64,000 bases of DNA. Source: Alicyclobacillus sp. SO9 (GTDB lineage: Bacteria > Bacillota > Bacilli > Alicyclobacillales > Alicyclobacillaceae). Below the pieces are notes generated by a model. That model did not search any database and was not told the DNA's origin. It saw only the letters and a list, made by a program, of their open reading frames with translations. Position numbers and translations under genes: made by a program. This document shows, in pieces, positions 16,742-25,258 of the stretch. Every line of letters starts with the position of its first letter. Position 1 is the first letter of the stretch. The DNA is taken from assembly GCF_016406125.1 (NCBI RefSeq), contig NZ_CP066339.1, positions 1,116,001-1,180,000 of the forward strand, read 5' to 3'.

Positions 16742-18286
16742 ATGTGTGGCATTGTAGCGGCATCGACAGATGTCCCGGCAGAAGAATGTGAGCGGATGCT
16801 GGAGCGACTGGCTCATCGAGGTCCTGACAATTCTGGCCGGCGCCATGTGGGTCCATATTGGTTGGGTCACCGTCGTTTGTCTATAGTGGATTTAGAAATG
16901 GGTCAACAACCATTGCACAATGAAGATGAGTCATTGTGGCTGGTTGGAAACGGTGAAATATACAATCATCTTGAGCTTCGCAGCAAGTTGTCTACTCACA
17001 ACTATGCGACATCTTCGGATAATGAGGCCATTCTTCATTTGCTTGAAGAATACGGCGTTGAGGGCATAACACAGCTGCGCGGGATGTTTGCCTTTGTTGC
17101 AGCGGGACCGGACGGTTCTTTGATAGCTGCCCGCGATGCTCTGGGTATCAAACCTTTGTATTGGGTCAGAACAGGAGAAACAATTCTCTTTTCCTCCGAA
17201 ATGAAGGCGTTCGATAAACGGTGGCATCCGTATATTGAGGCATTTCCACCGGGGCATTATTTTACAAAAGAACAAGGGTTGCAGTCATTTACCGAGTTGC
17301 CTGTTCCAGAGGTTTCAGCTACGAGTACAAAAGCCTCTCGCTTTCGTGCTGAGCCTAACCCTTCAGCGATGGAACTGCAAAAGTTGCGCGAGACACTAAT
17401 AGCAGCTGTCAGGCGGAGAATGATGGCGGATGTTCCTGTTGGTGTTTTCTTGTCCGGCGGTCTTGACAGCAGCTTGATTTCAGCGATTGCCAGCAGGATT
17501 GCAGCCGAAGAAGGACGCCAAATCAAGTCCTTTTCCGTTGGACTGAAAGGGAGTCCAGATTTGGTTGCGGCTAGGGAAGTGGCTGAGTTTCTTGGAACGG
17601 ATCACTATGAGTGGGTCTATACTCCGGAAGCTGCGGTAGCGATTGTACCCGAAGTGGTGCGGATGATGGAGTCATTTGATCCGAGCTTAGTTGAGAGCGC
17701 CGTAGCGAACTATATGATTGCCGAGTTGACGGCGCGGCATGTCAAAGTGGTGTTAACCGGCGAGGGAGCGGATGAACTGTTTGCCGGATACAAGTATCAC
17801 AAAGGCATCAGTGACGAGGAAGAACTCCATCGGGAGCTGATTCGTACTGTCAAGGAACTGCATCACTTGAATTTGCAACGGTGTGACAGGATGACGATGG
17901 CCCACAGCCTTGAAGCCAGAGTTCCATTCCTTGATGTCGACGTAATTCAATTAGCACTGCGTATGCCGGTAGAATGGAAACTCCATGGTGAAAACCAGGT
18001 TGAAAAATGGGTGTTGCGGAAGGCTTTTGAGGGATATTTGCCAGACGCCATCTTATGGAGAAAAAAGTCTCAATTCAACGAAGGCAGCGGAATGGACTCG
18101 GTATTGAGAGATGCGTTGGCATCGACTGTGAGCGAGGAGGATTTCCGTAAAAATCGAAACGAGTTAGATCCTCCACTGACAACACAGGAGGAGATGGCTT
18201 ACTACCGCGTGTTTAGAGAGACGTTCTCGGAAGTAGAAATCGAAAGTGTCTTGGGACGTTCACCGGCTGCCTTTGCAGTGGAATAA
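16742..18286 (+). CDS. asnB: Asparagine synthetase (glutamine-hydrolysing)
   Basis: A 514-residue class II amidotransferase. ATG 16742 places Cys2 (MCGIVA) as the glutamine-hydrolysing nucleophile, and GGGAGG lies upstream. The glutaminase domain shows LAHRGPDNSG, LGHRRLSIVD and NGEIYNH. The synthetase domain has the ATP pyrophosphatase loop SGGLDSSLI, then TGEGADELFAGY and the C-terminal GxxxxLEARVPFLD. It makes asparagine from aspartate, ATP and glutamine. It is somewhat shorter than E. coli AsnB (554). It stands alone, with a 13-bp direct repeat in its promoter region and a hairpin after its stop codon. I see no T-box leader. Confidence 0.93.
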   Translation: MCGIVAASTDVPAEECERMLERLAHRGPDNSGRRHVGPYWLGHRRLSIVDLEMGQQPLHNEDESLWLVGNGEIYNHLELRSKLSTHNYATSSDNEAILHLLEEYGVEGITQLRGMFAFVAAGPDGSLIAARDALGIKPLYWVRTGETILFSSEMKAFDKRWHPYIEAFPPGHYFTKEQGLQSFTELPVPEVSATSTKASRFRAEPNPSAMELQKLRETLIAAVRRRMMADVPVGVFLSGGLDSSLISAIASRIAAEEGRQIKSFSVGLKGSPDLVAAREVAEFLGTDHYEWVYTPEAAVAIVPEVVRMMESFDPSLVESAVANYMIAELTARHVKVVLTGEGADELFAGYKYHKGISDEEELHRELIRTVKELHHLNLQRCDRMTMAHSLEARVPFLDVDVIQLALRMPVEWKLHGENQVEKWVLRKAFEGYLPDAILWRKKSQFNEGSGMDSVLRDALASTVSEEDFRKNRNELDPPLTTQEEMAYYRVFRETFSEVEIESVLGRSPAAFAVE

Positions 18287-18338
18287 GTTCATCATGGAGG
18301 CATGTCGGCTGCTGTGATGACGACCGCTTTCTTGTGAA

Positions 18339-18379
18339 ACTGCCTCAGGCTGCACCGAACGGGTGCGGACTGAGGCAGT
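18339..18379. terminator. Two-way hairpin between asnB and the trans-sulfuration gene
   Basis: Outer 10-bp stem ACTGCCTCAG/CTGAGGCAGT with an inner GCACC/GGTGC stem. It lies between convergent genes and could serve both; no clear T-run follows. Confidence 0.55.
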
Positions 18380-18406
18380 ATTACTGTGACTGCTGTCGCT
18401 GTCTAG

Positions 18407-19594
18407 TCAAACGCGATTTAGCGCCTGATTCAAATCATTCCAAATGTCATCGACATGCTCAATGCCGACGGATAGCCTCACAAGCCCCTCAGTAATACCG
18501 GAAGAACGACGTTCTTCGTCTGTTAAGCTGCGGTGCGAAGCCATTACCGGGTACAACAAAAGGGAGTAAACATCACCGACGGTCGTTGCAGGGACAACCA
18601 CCTGCAGGTTCTGCATGAGGAGAAAAACGCTGTCCTTTCCTCCGTCGATTTCAAAAGACAGTACGGCACCTTGTCCCTTTGGGAACAGTTTCAGTGCCTG
18701 CTCATAATCGGGGTGGGTTGTGAGCCCTGGATGATAAACACGCTTTATTCGCGCATGCTGGCTCAAGCGCACAGCGAGAATCTTGGCCGATTGCAACTGC
18801 CTTTCGAATCGCACTACAAATGTCTTGAGTCCTCGCAGGGTCAACCACGCCTCCATCGGTCCCAGAACACTGCCGGTCAGTTTCTGTTGAGAGGTCAGTT
18901 TTGCCTTGTTAATTTCAGAGGTGACAACAGCTCCACTCATGCTGTCGCCATGTCCGTTGAGGTACTTTGTCAGACTGTGGACGACCATCGTCGCTCCCAA
19001 GTTGAGCGGGTTGCACAAATAAGGGGTCGCAAACGTATTGTCGACAATACTCTTGACGCCGTGTTGGTTTGCGGCTTTAAGCAGCGCTGGCATATCGACA
19101 ACGCGAAGCAGAGGGTTGGATATGCTCTCCAGAACAACCGCCTTCACCCTGGAATTTTTCAGCCATCGGACTGCCTCGTTCGTGTCCGACATGTTCACAC
19201 TGACAATTTCAATGCCAAAGCTGCCAAAGATGTCTTTCATTAGCGTCACGGTAGCTCCGTACAAGTCTCGGCTGGCGAGCACCACGTGTCCGCTGGACAG
19301 GTCGCACGCGAGCAACGCTCCCTGCAGTGCGGCCATTCCAGACGCGTATACCTTTGCCGATTCTCCCTGTTCCATTCCTGCAAGGACGACTTCTAGTTCT
19401 GATACTGTTGGATTTCCATGTCGCCCGTAGGTAAATCCTGTCCGCTCGCCGCCCAGAATTTCATCCATTTCAGAGGGACTTTCCAGTGTGTACGTATTGC
19501 TGAATTGTACGGGACTTACTGTGGGTGTCTCTTGCAGTCGATTCTTTCTTTGGTTCGTATGGACAACATGTGTGTCCAATGCCTTCTTTTGCAT
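18407..19594 (-). CDS. Cys/Met metabolism PLP-dependent enzyme (cystathionine gamma-synthase / lyase type)
   Basis: A 395-residue fold-type-I PLP enzyme of the Cys/Met group. Typical blocks are TGFTYGRHGNPT, YASGMAALQGAL, VVDNTFATPYLCNPL and the PLP-lysine segment VVHSLTKYLNGHGD. The C-terminal RLSVGIEHVDDIWNDL is also standard. Start ATG 19594 follows GGAGGG by seven bases. The sequence cannot by itself separate cystathionine gamma-synthase, cystathionine beta/gamma-lyase or methionine gamma-lyase. It is transcribed alone, convergent with asnB; no SAM riboswitch or T-box is visible in the short upstream gap. Confidence 0.88.
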   Translation of the reverse strand: MQKKALDTHVVHTNQRKNRLQETPTVSPVQFSNTYTLESPSEMDEILGGERTGFTYGRHGNPTVSELEVVLAGMEQGESAKVYASGMAALQGALLACDLSSGHVVLASRDLYGATVTLMKDIFGSFGIEIVSVNMSDTNEAVRWLKNSRVKAVVLESISNPLLRVVDMPALLKAANQHGVKSIVDNTFATPYLCNPLNLGATMVVHSLTKYLNGHGDSMSGAVVTSEINKAKLTSQQKLTGSVLGPMEAWLTLRGLKTFVVRFERQLQSAKILAVRLSQHARIKRVYHPGLTTHPDYEQALKLFPKGQGAVLSFEIDGGKDSVFLLMQNLQVVVPATTVGDVYSLLLYPVMASHRSLTDEERRSSGITEGLVRLSVGIEHVDDIWNDLNQALNRV

Positions 19595-19637
19595 GGAATT
19601 CCCTCCAGATTCAATCAATGGTGTTTACCAGAGACAA

Positions 19638-21281
19638 TTACTCCAGGCTAAAACGATTGACAATGGTGCGAAGCTCTTCTGCCATAGTGGCTAACTCTGT
19701 AGATGAAGCCGAAATTTGTTCCATAGCGGCCAACTGCTCTTCCGTACCTGCCGACATTTGCTGTGAAGACTTGGAGGCTGCTACAGCAATGGAGTTGATT
19801 TCCCCCAAGGACTGTCGGATGCTGTCACTGTCCTGTGCTACCTCTGAAAAGACGCCGGAAATCTGTGCAATCTGCTGGCTGATATCTGACACGGCTTCAA
19901 CTATCTGCTCGAATGAATGGTTGGAGTTTGATACTAATTCAATCTCTTGCGTCATGTCGCGGGTAGCTTCATTCATTAATTGTACCGTGCTGTCCATTTC
20001 CGTCTGTATCTTCTCGACAGACGTCTGAATATCATCAGTTGCGTACCGAGACTGCTCAGCGAGTTTCCGTACTTCTTCTGCTACCACAGCAAATCCCCGC
20101 CCGCTTTCTCCAGCATTGACGGCTTCAATGGATGCGTTGAGTGCCAGAAGATTTGTCTGTTTGGAAATGCCTCCGACAGTTGAAACCAGAGCTTGAATCT
20201 TTTCCGTTTGCTGGCTGAGGCTGCCCACGACAGATGAAAGATTGGTTAGCGTCGTATTCATTTCATTCATGTGCGTTGTCGCGTCCCGAAGTGTGTCTCT
20301 GCCCTTATATGCTAGCTTTTGTGTTTCCTGAGACGCCTTGGCAATACTTTCGGATTCCTCCGAAGCGTATTTGGTTTTGCCGGATATATCTTCCGATCCC
20401 GCTAAGCTCCCTCGGGTACTTTGAGCTTGGCTTTCCGCGCCGGCTGCAAGCACCTGGATGCTGTTTACGATACCTTGTGTGGTGGCGGTCGTCTCTTGTA
20501 CGCTGGCCGATAATTCCTCGGATGCCGCGGCAACTTGTGATGCACTTGTGGAGACCTGATGAATAATGTTTTTCACGCCAAGAGCCATCTTGTTCAGTTC
20601 AAAGTTGATTTGTCCCAATTCGTCACGTGTCCGCGCTGACAGTTGACCGTTTAACGACCCCTTGCCGATGTTCCGCATGAATTGAACCCACTTTTTGTAT
20701 GATTGCTGAAATGAGTTTTCGTACAAGATTATTAGCACAACAGAAAGTGCTAGAAAAATCCATAGAGCGGATAATTGCAGCACTCTTGAAGGCAAAAATG
20801 GAGAGAGTGCGGCTAAGAAAGAAAGAAGGATCAAAGGTAATAAAAACTTTGTTTTCCTGGAGGCAGATGGCAAAATCTGACCGGATCGCAAGACGTAGAC
20901 TTCAGCCTTGGTTTGCGCTCGTTCGCTTGTTTTGCCTACAATGATTGGTGTAGATACATCAATAAGCTGTTCTCCAGTATCACGAGGATAATAGAAAGCG
21001 GTCGTTTGCTCTGCTTTAGCGCATTGGACGCCAACGGCATCACTGAAGTACCTGCCTTCTCTCAGGTGATTGGTATGTATCTCACCATAGCTGTCCCTGC
21101 GCACGAGTACAAAATACTCCAGTTCACCAAGGTGTTTGTCCATCACACCTCTAATCTGTGCCCTTGCATCAGCGGTCAAACCATCAAACGTGCCAATAAT
21201 TTCGCCAATTTCTGCGGCTGCTTTTTCAACAATTCGGGACTGTGCCCGTACAAGCCGTGCAGGAAGCCGTCGGTCACTCAC
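19638..21281 (-). CDS. Methyl-accepting chemotaxis protein
   Basis: A 547-residue chemoreceptor. The start GTG 21281 follows a run of seven G bases by six bases. The first ~140 residues carry no membrane helix; two adjacent helices lie at ~145-190 ([18 protein letters not shown] and [20 protein letters not shown]). A HAMP-like segment follows, then the signalling domain with the tip [36 protein letters not shown], given here in parts: [16 protein letters not shown] and [16 protein letters not shown]. This topology suggests a cytosolic N-terminal sensor held close to the membrane. No CheA/CheW genes are in the window. Confidence 0.9.
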   Translation of the reverse strand: MSDRRLPARLVRAQSRIVEKAAAEIGEIIGTFDGLTADARAQIRGVMDKHLGELEYFVLVRRDSYGEIHTNHLREGRYFSDAVGVQCAKAEQTTAFYYPRDTGEQLIDVSTPIIVGKTSERAQTKAEVYVLRSGQILPSASRKTKFLLPLILLSFLAALSPFLPSRVLQLSALWIFLALSVVLIILYENSFQQSYKKWVQFMRNIGKGSLNGQLSARTRDELGQINFELNKMALGVKNIIHQVSTSASQVAAASEELSASVQETTATTQGIVNSIQVLAAGAESQAQSTRGSLAGSEDISGKTKYASEESESIAKASQETQKLAYKGRDTLRDATTHMNEMNTTLTNLSSVVGSLSQQTEKIQALVSTVGGISKQTNLLALNASIEAVNAGESGRGFAVVAEEVRKLAEQSRYATDDIQTSVEKIQTEMDSTVQLMNEATRDMTQEIELVSNSNHSFEQIVEAVSDISQQIAQISGVFSEVAQDSDSIRQSLGEINSIAVAASKSSQQMSAGTEEQLAAMEQISASSTELATMAEELRTIVNRFSLE

Positions 21282-21437
21282 AACTATCCCCCCCAATGTA
21301 AGTTGTAAATGTAAGTTCTATTAGAAATAAGATAATTATTACTACTCTGATAAATGTACCATACTATCCTGTCACAGAAACACTGAATCCTAGAACGAAG
21401 ACACCTGAGCAGGACGTCTCCAACAGAAGGTTGGTTC

Positions 21438-21496
21438 TTGACAAAGAGTAAAACAATAGCATATTGTTTATAGTGTACTACTTGTAATAGTACAAG
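21438..21496 (+). promoter_or_regulatory. Promoter and double-palindrome operator of the ytrA-type operon
   Basis: TTGACA at 21438-21443 is followed after 18 bases by TATTGT (21462-21467). Just downstream, two palindromes overlap: GTACTA-N7-TAGTAC (21475-21493) and CTTGTA-N4-TACAAG (21481-21496). The site would cover the transcription start, an arrangement for repression by the first gene product. As I recall, YtrA operators contain GTACTA/TAGTAC arms. Confidence 0.65.
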
Positions 21497-21564
21497 AGGT
21501 GCTGACCTGCGGTCTTATCGCTCTCATCATAGACAAAGTTTATCGGAGGAGTTGGAGGTGTGAA

Positions 21565-21978
21565 ATGTGGCTGCAAATTGATGCCAGGTCGCCTGTTCCC
21601 ATTTATCAGCAAATTGTAGATGGAGTCAAAGCGGCTGTTGCCAAAGATGTTTTGAAACCTGGGGACAAAATACCCTCCATTCGAGAACTTGCGGTAGACC
21701 TCATGCTCAACCACAACACAGTTGCCAAAGCCTATCGGGAACTGGAACGGAGCAAAGTCATTGAGGTGCTGCGCGGACGAGGAACATTTGTGGCAGAAAC
21801 AAACATCGCCCCTGACCGTGCGGAGCGCATCAGAGACATTCGAAACCAGATGGAGAGGATGTTAATTGAAGCTCATCATCTCCAAGTCACTGATGACCAA
21901 CTGGTTTTCATGTTGAAAGAAGTTATTACCCAGTGGAACCAAGACAGTGTGAATGTAACTCGTCGGGACGAAGAGTAA
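21565..21978 (+). CDS. YtrA-type GntR transcriptional regulator
   Basis: A 137-residue protein with a full GntR winged helix (PIYQQIVDGVKAAVAKDVLKPGDKIPS in parts, then VDLMLNHNTVAKAYRELERSKVIEVLRGRGTFV) and only a short ~45-residue C-terminal dimerisation helix, the size of the YtrA subfamily. ATG 21565 has GGAGG eight bases upstream. It begins an operon with an ABC ATPase and a permease, as ytrA does in Bacillus subtilis, where the regulator responds to cell-wall antibiotics. It most likely represses its own operon through the palindromes 70-90 bases upstream. Confidence 0.9.
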   Translation: MWLQIDARSPVPIYQQIVDGVKAAVAKDVLKPGDKIPSIRELAVDLMLNHNTVAKAYRELERSKVIEVLRGRGTFVAETNIAPDRAERIRDIRNQMERMLIEAHHLQVTDDQLVFMLKEVITQWNQDSVNVTRRDEE

Positions 21979-21991
21979 AGGGTGTGAGTAC

Positions 21992-22903
21992 ATGGACAAA
22001 GTCCTGGAGACAACAGATTTGACAAAGGTGCTGCAGGGGAGAGCGGTTGTCAATCGTGTCAATTTATCCATACCAGGGGCTTCTATCTACGGAATTGTCG
22101 GAGCTAATGGCGCCGGAAAAAGTACACTACTTAGATTGATTGTCGGATTGATGTGGCCGGACACAGGGGAAATCAGGCTGTTTGGCAAACCGCTTCCAAG
22201 GGACGCAGCAGAGTTCAGGCAACGTGTTCATTTAGTTGCCTCTGATGGACAAATCTACTCTTCGTTTCACGTTGAGGACTTGATAAGGTATGCAAGCGGG
22301 CTCTATCAAAGGTGGGATCAGAAACGTTGTGATACATTAATCGACGTGCTGGAATTACCGCGAAAGAGGCGAATCAAGAGTCTTTCTTCTGGAATGAGAA
22401 TGCAACTGAAATTGACGGTCAGCCTATCTGCACATCCAGACTTATTATTACTGGATGAACCCACAAACGGTTTGGACGCGGTGGTGAAACGTCAATTTCT
22501 GCAACTTATTTTGGATGAGGCAGCTCGTGATGGAACGACAATTGTGATGGCTACCCACGCTGTAAATGATTTGGAACGTATGGCAGATGCCGTTGCTGTG
22601 ATGTACCACGGGCGAATCATTGCTGACGGAGTCGTAGATGACTTGAAGACGCGTATTCGCTCCTACCAAGTGGTTCTGCAAAACGGACTACCACAAGCAG
22701 TGAGGCATCACAACAGGGTTCTTCATACTCAGCAAAGAGGCAGCGTTTGGACTGTTGTCGCACAGGACCCGGACGGTACGGTGAGGGCCATGCTGTCGGC
22801 AGAGAGTACGCATGTGGAACTGGTACCGCTTGATTTGGAAGAGGTGTTCACGTATCTGCTGGCCAAGGAGGGATATTCACGTGACTCAATCCTTCTTGCC
22901 TAA
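21992..22903 (+). CDS. ABC transporter ATP-binding protein
   Basis: A 303-residue ATPase. Walker A is GANGAGKST, the signature is LSSGMRMQLKL (a variant of LSGGQ with Ser-Gly-Met), Walker B is LLLLDEPTNGLD, and the switch histidine is in ATHAVNDLE. The extra ~80 C-terminal residues after the switch are typical of ABC-2 exporters linked to YtrA regulators. It lies 13 bases after the regulator and overlaps the permease gene by 23 bases, so the three genes form one operon. Probable role: export or sensing of envelope-active compounds, inferred from context. Confidence 0.92.
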   Translation: MDKVLETTDLTKVLQGRAVVNRVNLSIPGASIYGIVGANGAGKSTLLRLIVGLMWPDTGEIRLFGKPLPRDAAEFRQRVHLVASDGQIYSSFHVEDLIRYASGLYQRWDQKRCDTLIDVLELPRKRRIKSLSSGMRMQLKLTVSLSAHPDLLLLDEPTNGLDAVVKRQFLQLILDEAARDGTTIVMATHAVNDLERMADAVAVMYHGRIIADGVVDDLKTRIRSYQVVLQNGLPQAVRHHNRVLHTQQRGSVWTVVAQDPDGTVRAMLSAESTHVELVPLDLEEVFTYLLAKEGYSRDSILLA

Positions 22904-24044
22904 GCCGCTTTTATACAAGGAATGGAAGGAACACAAGTGGTGGGTGTTTGCAGGGGTCATTCTATTACTGCACAGTCCGGTTTTGGACTTCCTAAGTGCT
23001 TTGCTTCGGCCCCCTTTACAAGGGGTTAAGCAAGGGATGATTTGGCAGGTGATTTTTCCTGTGATCTATCACTTTCAGTTTACGTTGACTTCGTCCTATC
23101 CATATTATCCATCGGACTATCTTATTAAAGGTCCCCCGACTTTAGATACAATAGCTGCCGTCGTGGCAATGGGTCTCATGATTTCGTTGGTGAGTGTGGA
23201 ACGAAGCAGAGGGTCGATGTGGTACACGTTTTCGTTTCCAATCCGACGGATTGATATGTTACGTGTCAAAATTGGGATTGCGCTCTGCGCGGTCCTGGGA
23301 AGTCTTATGGTGAATTTTATTGTTCTGGTCATAGCCGATATCCTTGCCAAGCAGGTCATACCGCTGTCATCAGTCATACTATGGCTATTTGAAAATGCTC
23401 TTTTGGAAGTGTCACTGATGGCAGTGGGACTTGCGGCAGCGTCGGTTATTACGACGGGATTGCTCGCTGGACTGACGGCACTGTTGGTGTCTGCAACTCC
23501 TTGGGCTCTTGGAAGTGCTGTCCTGCCGCAGACTGCTCCAGGTATAGCTCCTGCTCTTACGCAAACAGCTCCGTTTGTTCAGGGAACTTCCATGGCAGGG
23601 CACATTTCCATGTTCCTGCGCGGACTCTCTCCATTACACTACTCCCTGGCTGGGATGACTCAAACCAGTGGGCCGCAAAACTCATTTGTCCCCCTCGCCA
23701 TTCCCCCAGGGCTGCACTTATCGATGAGTTGGTGGGCAGTCACCTGGCTGATTCTATGGACTGTCGCCTGGGGTGCGCTGGGGGTTTACGGCTACCTTCG
23801 TGCTAAGCTCGAGCACGTTTCAAATTTGTTGCAGTTTCCAAAATTACTGCCGTTCGTGCTTTGGCTGTTGTACGGATTCGTCAGTTCGGTTGCTGCAAAC
23901 GCATTGACCATTCATCACAACCAAACTGCGTCGAAGCCCTATGTCTTGTTAATTCACTGGCTTCTTATGTGGATTGTGATTGGAATGGCAGGGACGGTAT
24001 TTCGATACTTTTTCCGACGGGAGAGGCAGACACCCTCAGCCTGA
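22881..24044 (+). CDS. ABC-2 type permease of the ytrA-like operon
   Basis: A 387-residue membrane protein with about eight hydrophobic segments. Start is GTG 22881, with AAGGAGGG about eight bases upstream, inside the end of the ATPase gene. An early cytoplasmic LLYKEWKEHKWW motif and a large outside loop after the first helix resemble YtrC/D-type permeases. VSVERSRGSMWYTFSFPIRR fits the ABC-2 coupling helix region. Sequence is poorly conserved in this class, so the assignment rests on topology and operon position. Confidence 0.85.
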   Translation: MTQSFLPKPLLYKEWKEHKWWVFAGVILLLHSPVLDFLSALLRPPLQGVKQGMIWQVIFPVIYHFQFTLTSSYPYYPSDYLIKGPPTLDTIAAVVAMGLMISLVSVERSRGSMWYTFSFPIRRIDMLRVKIGIALCAVLGSLMVNFIVLVIADILAKQVIPLSSVILWLFENALLEVSLMAVGLAAASVITTGLLAGLTALLVSATPWALGSAVLPQTAPGIAPALTQTAPFVQGTSMAGHISMFLRGLSPLHYSLAGMTQTSGPQNSFVPLAIPPGLHLSMSWWAVTWLILWTVAWGALGVYGYLRAKLEHVSNLLQFPKLLPFVLWLLYGFVSSVAANALTIHHNQTASKPYVLLIHWLLMWIVIGMAGTVFRYFFRRERQTPSA

Positions 24045-24157
24045 AGGCTGTCTACATAAAATCTCCATATCTCCGTCACTAGAGCACAATATTTCTTGGG
24101 TAGGCTGGGTTTAGGGAATGAGGAAAACATCTCATTACACAAGGAGGAATACTGCAG

Positions 24158-25000
24158 ATGAAGTGGAGAAATACGATTCTTACTTCTGCCGTCGCAGTTG
24201 GCCTCATTGGCTCAGCTACTACGGTTTTTGCAGCAACACAATCCAGCCAATCGGGAACAAACAATGTAAAATCATCAGCACCTTCCCAGACCGGGCAGGG
24301 ATGGCATCGGCACGGTGGGCCTAGCTCTGGACGAATGCTAGAGGTTGCAAAGATTCTGGGTGTCACGCAGACGACCCTTCAGACGGATTTACAGTCAGGA
24401 AAATCCATTGCTGAGGTTGCGAAAAGTAAAGGAATCAGTGAAGCAACGCTGATTGCGAAGTTAAAAGCTGACTTGAAAACAAACCTGGACCAAGCGGTCA
24501 AAAATGGGAAGCTGACTTCGTCCCGAGAAACAACGATGCTCTCCAATTTTAATTCTCACGCGAAACAGTTTGTCGAGCGTACGGGCGGTTTCGCTGGTCC
24601 TGGAGGCGCGTGGCACGGACGCAGAATGGGCTTTGGAGGAAGGATGGCTGATGTTACGACTGTTCTTGGCATCAGTGCAACCACATTGCGGTCCGATTTG
24701 CAATCAGGAGAATCCATTGCACAGATAGCGCAGAGTAAGGGAATGAGTGAAGCAACGCTGATTGCGAAGCTAAAGGCTGACTTTAAGTCCAACTTAGATC
24801 AAGCGGTTAAAAACGGGAAACTGACGTCATCTCGGGAAACAACGATGCTTTCCAATTTTAATTCTCACGTCAAACAGTTTGTCGAGCAAAAGGGTTGCAA
24901 AGGTCCGCGGCAAGCCCCAGTAAGTCCACCGCAGCCTGGGGCACAGACCAATTCACAGGGCAACGTGAAGGCTGGTTTGCAGGCCAATTCGCAGGCATAG
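24158..25000 (+). CDS. Secreted protein with two tandem ~80-residue helical repeats
   Basis: A 280-residue exported protein. It has a clear Sec signal (MKWRNTILTSAVAVGLIGS... ending in VFAA) and a good ribosome binding site (AAGGAGG). Two copies of a helical module follow, about residues 59-140 and 162-243, each with LGV/I-x-x-TTL, a DLQSGxSIAxxAxSKGxSEATLI stretch and KNGKLTSSRETTMLSNFNSH. The DNA of the two modules is almost identical over 147 bases (24431-24577 and 24740-24886), indicating a recent duplication. A Gly/His/Arg linker and a Pro/Gln-rich tail surround them. I do not know the function; a wall-associated or metal-binding role is possible. Confidence 0.8.
   Translation: MKWRNTILTSAVAVGLIGSATTVFAATQSSQSGTNNVKSSAPSQTGQGWHRHGGPSSGRMLEVAKILGVTQTTLQTDLQSGKSIAEVAKSKGISEATLIAKLKADLKTNLDQAVKNGKLTSSRETTMLSNFNSHAKQFVERTGGFAGPGGAWHGRRMGFGGRMADVTTVLGISATTLRSDLQSGESIAQIAQSKGMSEATLIAKLKADFKSNLDQAVKNGKLTSSRETTMLSNFNSHVKQFVEQKGCKGPRQAPVSPPQPGAQTNSQGNVKAGLQANSQA
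24431..24886 (+). repeat. Two 147-bp near-identical intragenic repeats
   Basis: 24431-24577 and 24740-24886 align without gaps and differ at scattered, mostly third-codon positions. They encode the C-terminal half of each module in the secreted repeat protein. Confidence 0.85.
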
Positions 25001-25112
25001 CACAGCTTGAGGTCAGGTCACAAGCCGCAGCTAAATGTTTGCATGTTTGTGGCCGAGCGCGACGCCTTTAGGTTCAGTCTCCGCTCACTTCACTTTTCAA
25101 GTTAAATAGAAT

Positions 25113-25159
25113 AAATTGTAAATCCCTCACTCTAAAAATAAGTGAGGGATTTACAATTT
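25113..25159. terminator. Strong bidirectional hairpin
   Basis: A perfect 19-bp stem (25113-25131 with 25141-25159), loop of 9 bases, with A-rich and T-rich flanks, about 110 bases after the secreted repeat protein. It ends the upstream operon before the kinase gene. Confidence 0.85.
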
Positions 25160-25258
25160 TCAGGGAAAAGTCACAAAATTATATTTCTCACAAGTTATAC
25201 TTGAAATCGAATTACTAATCACATGTCGTACCTTGATGGTGAACTAGGGGGATGGGAT

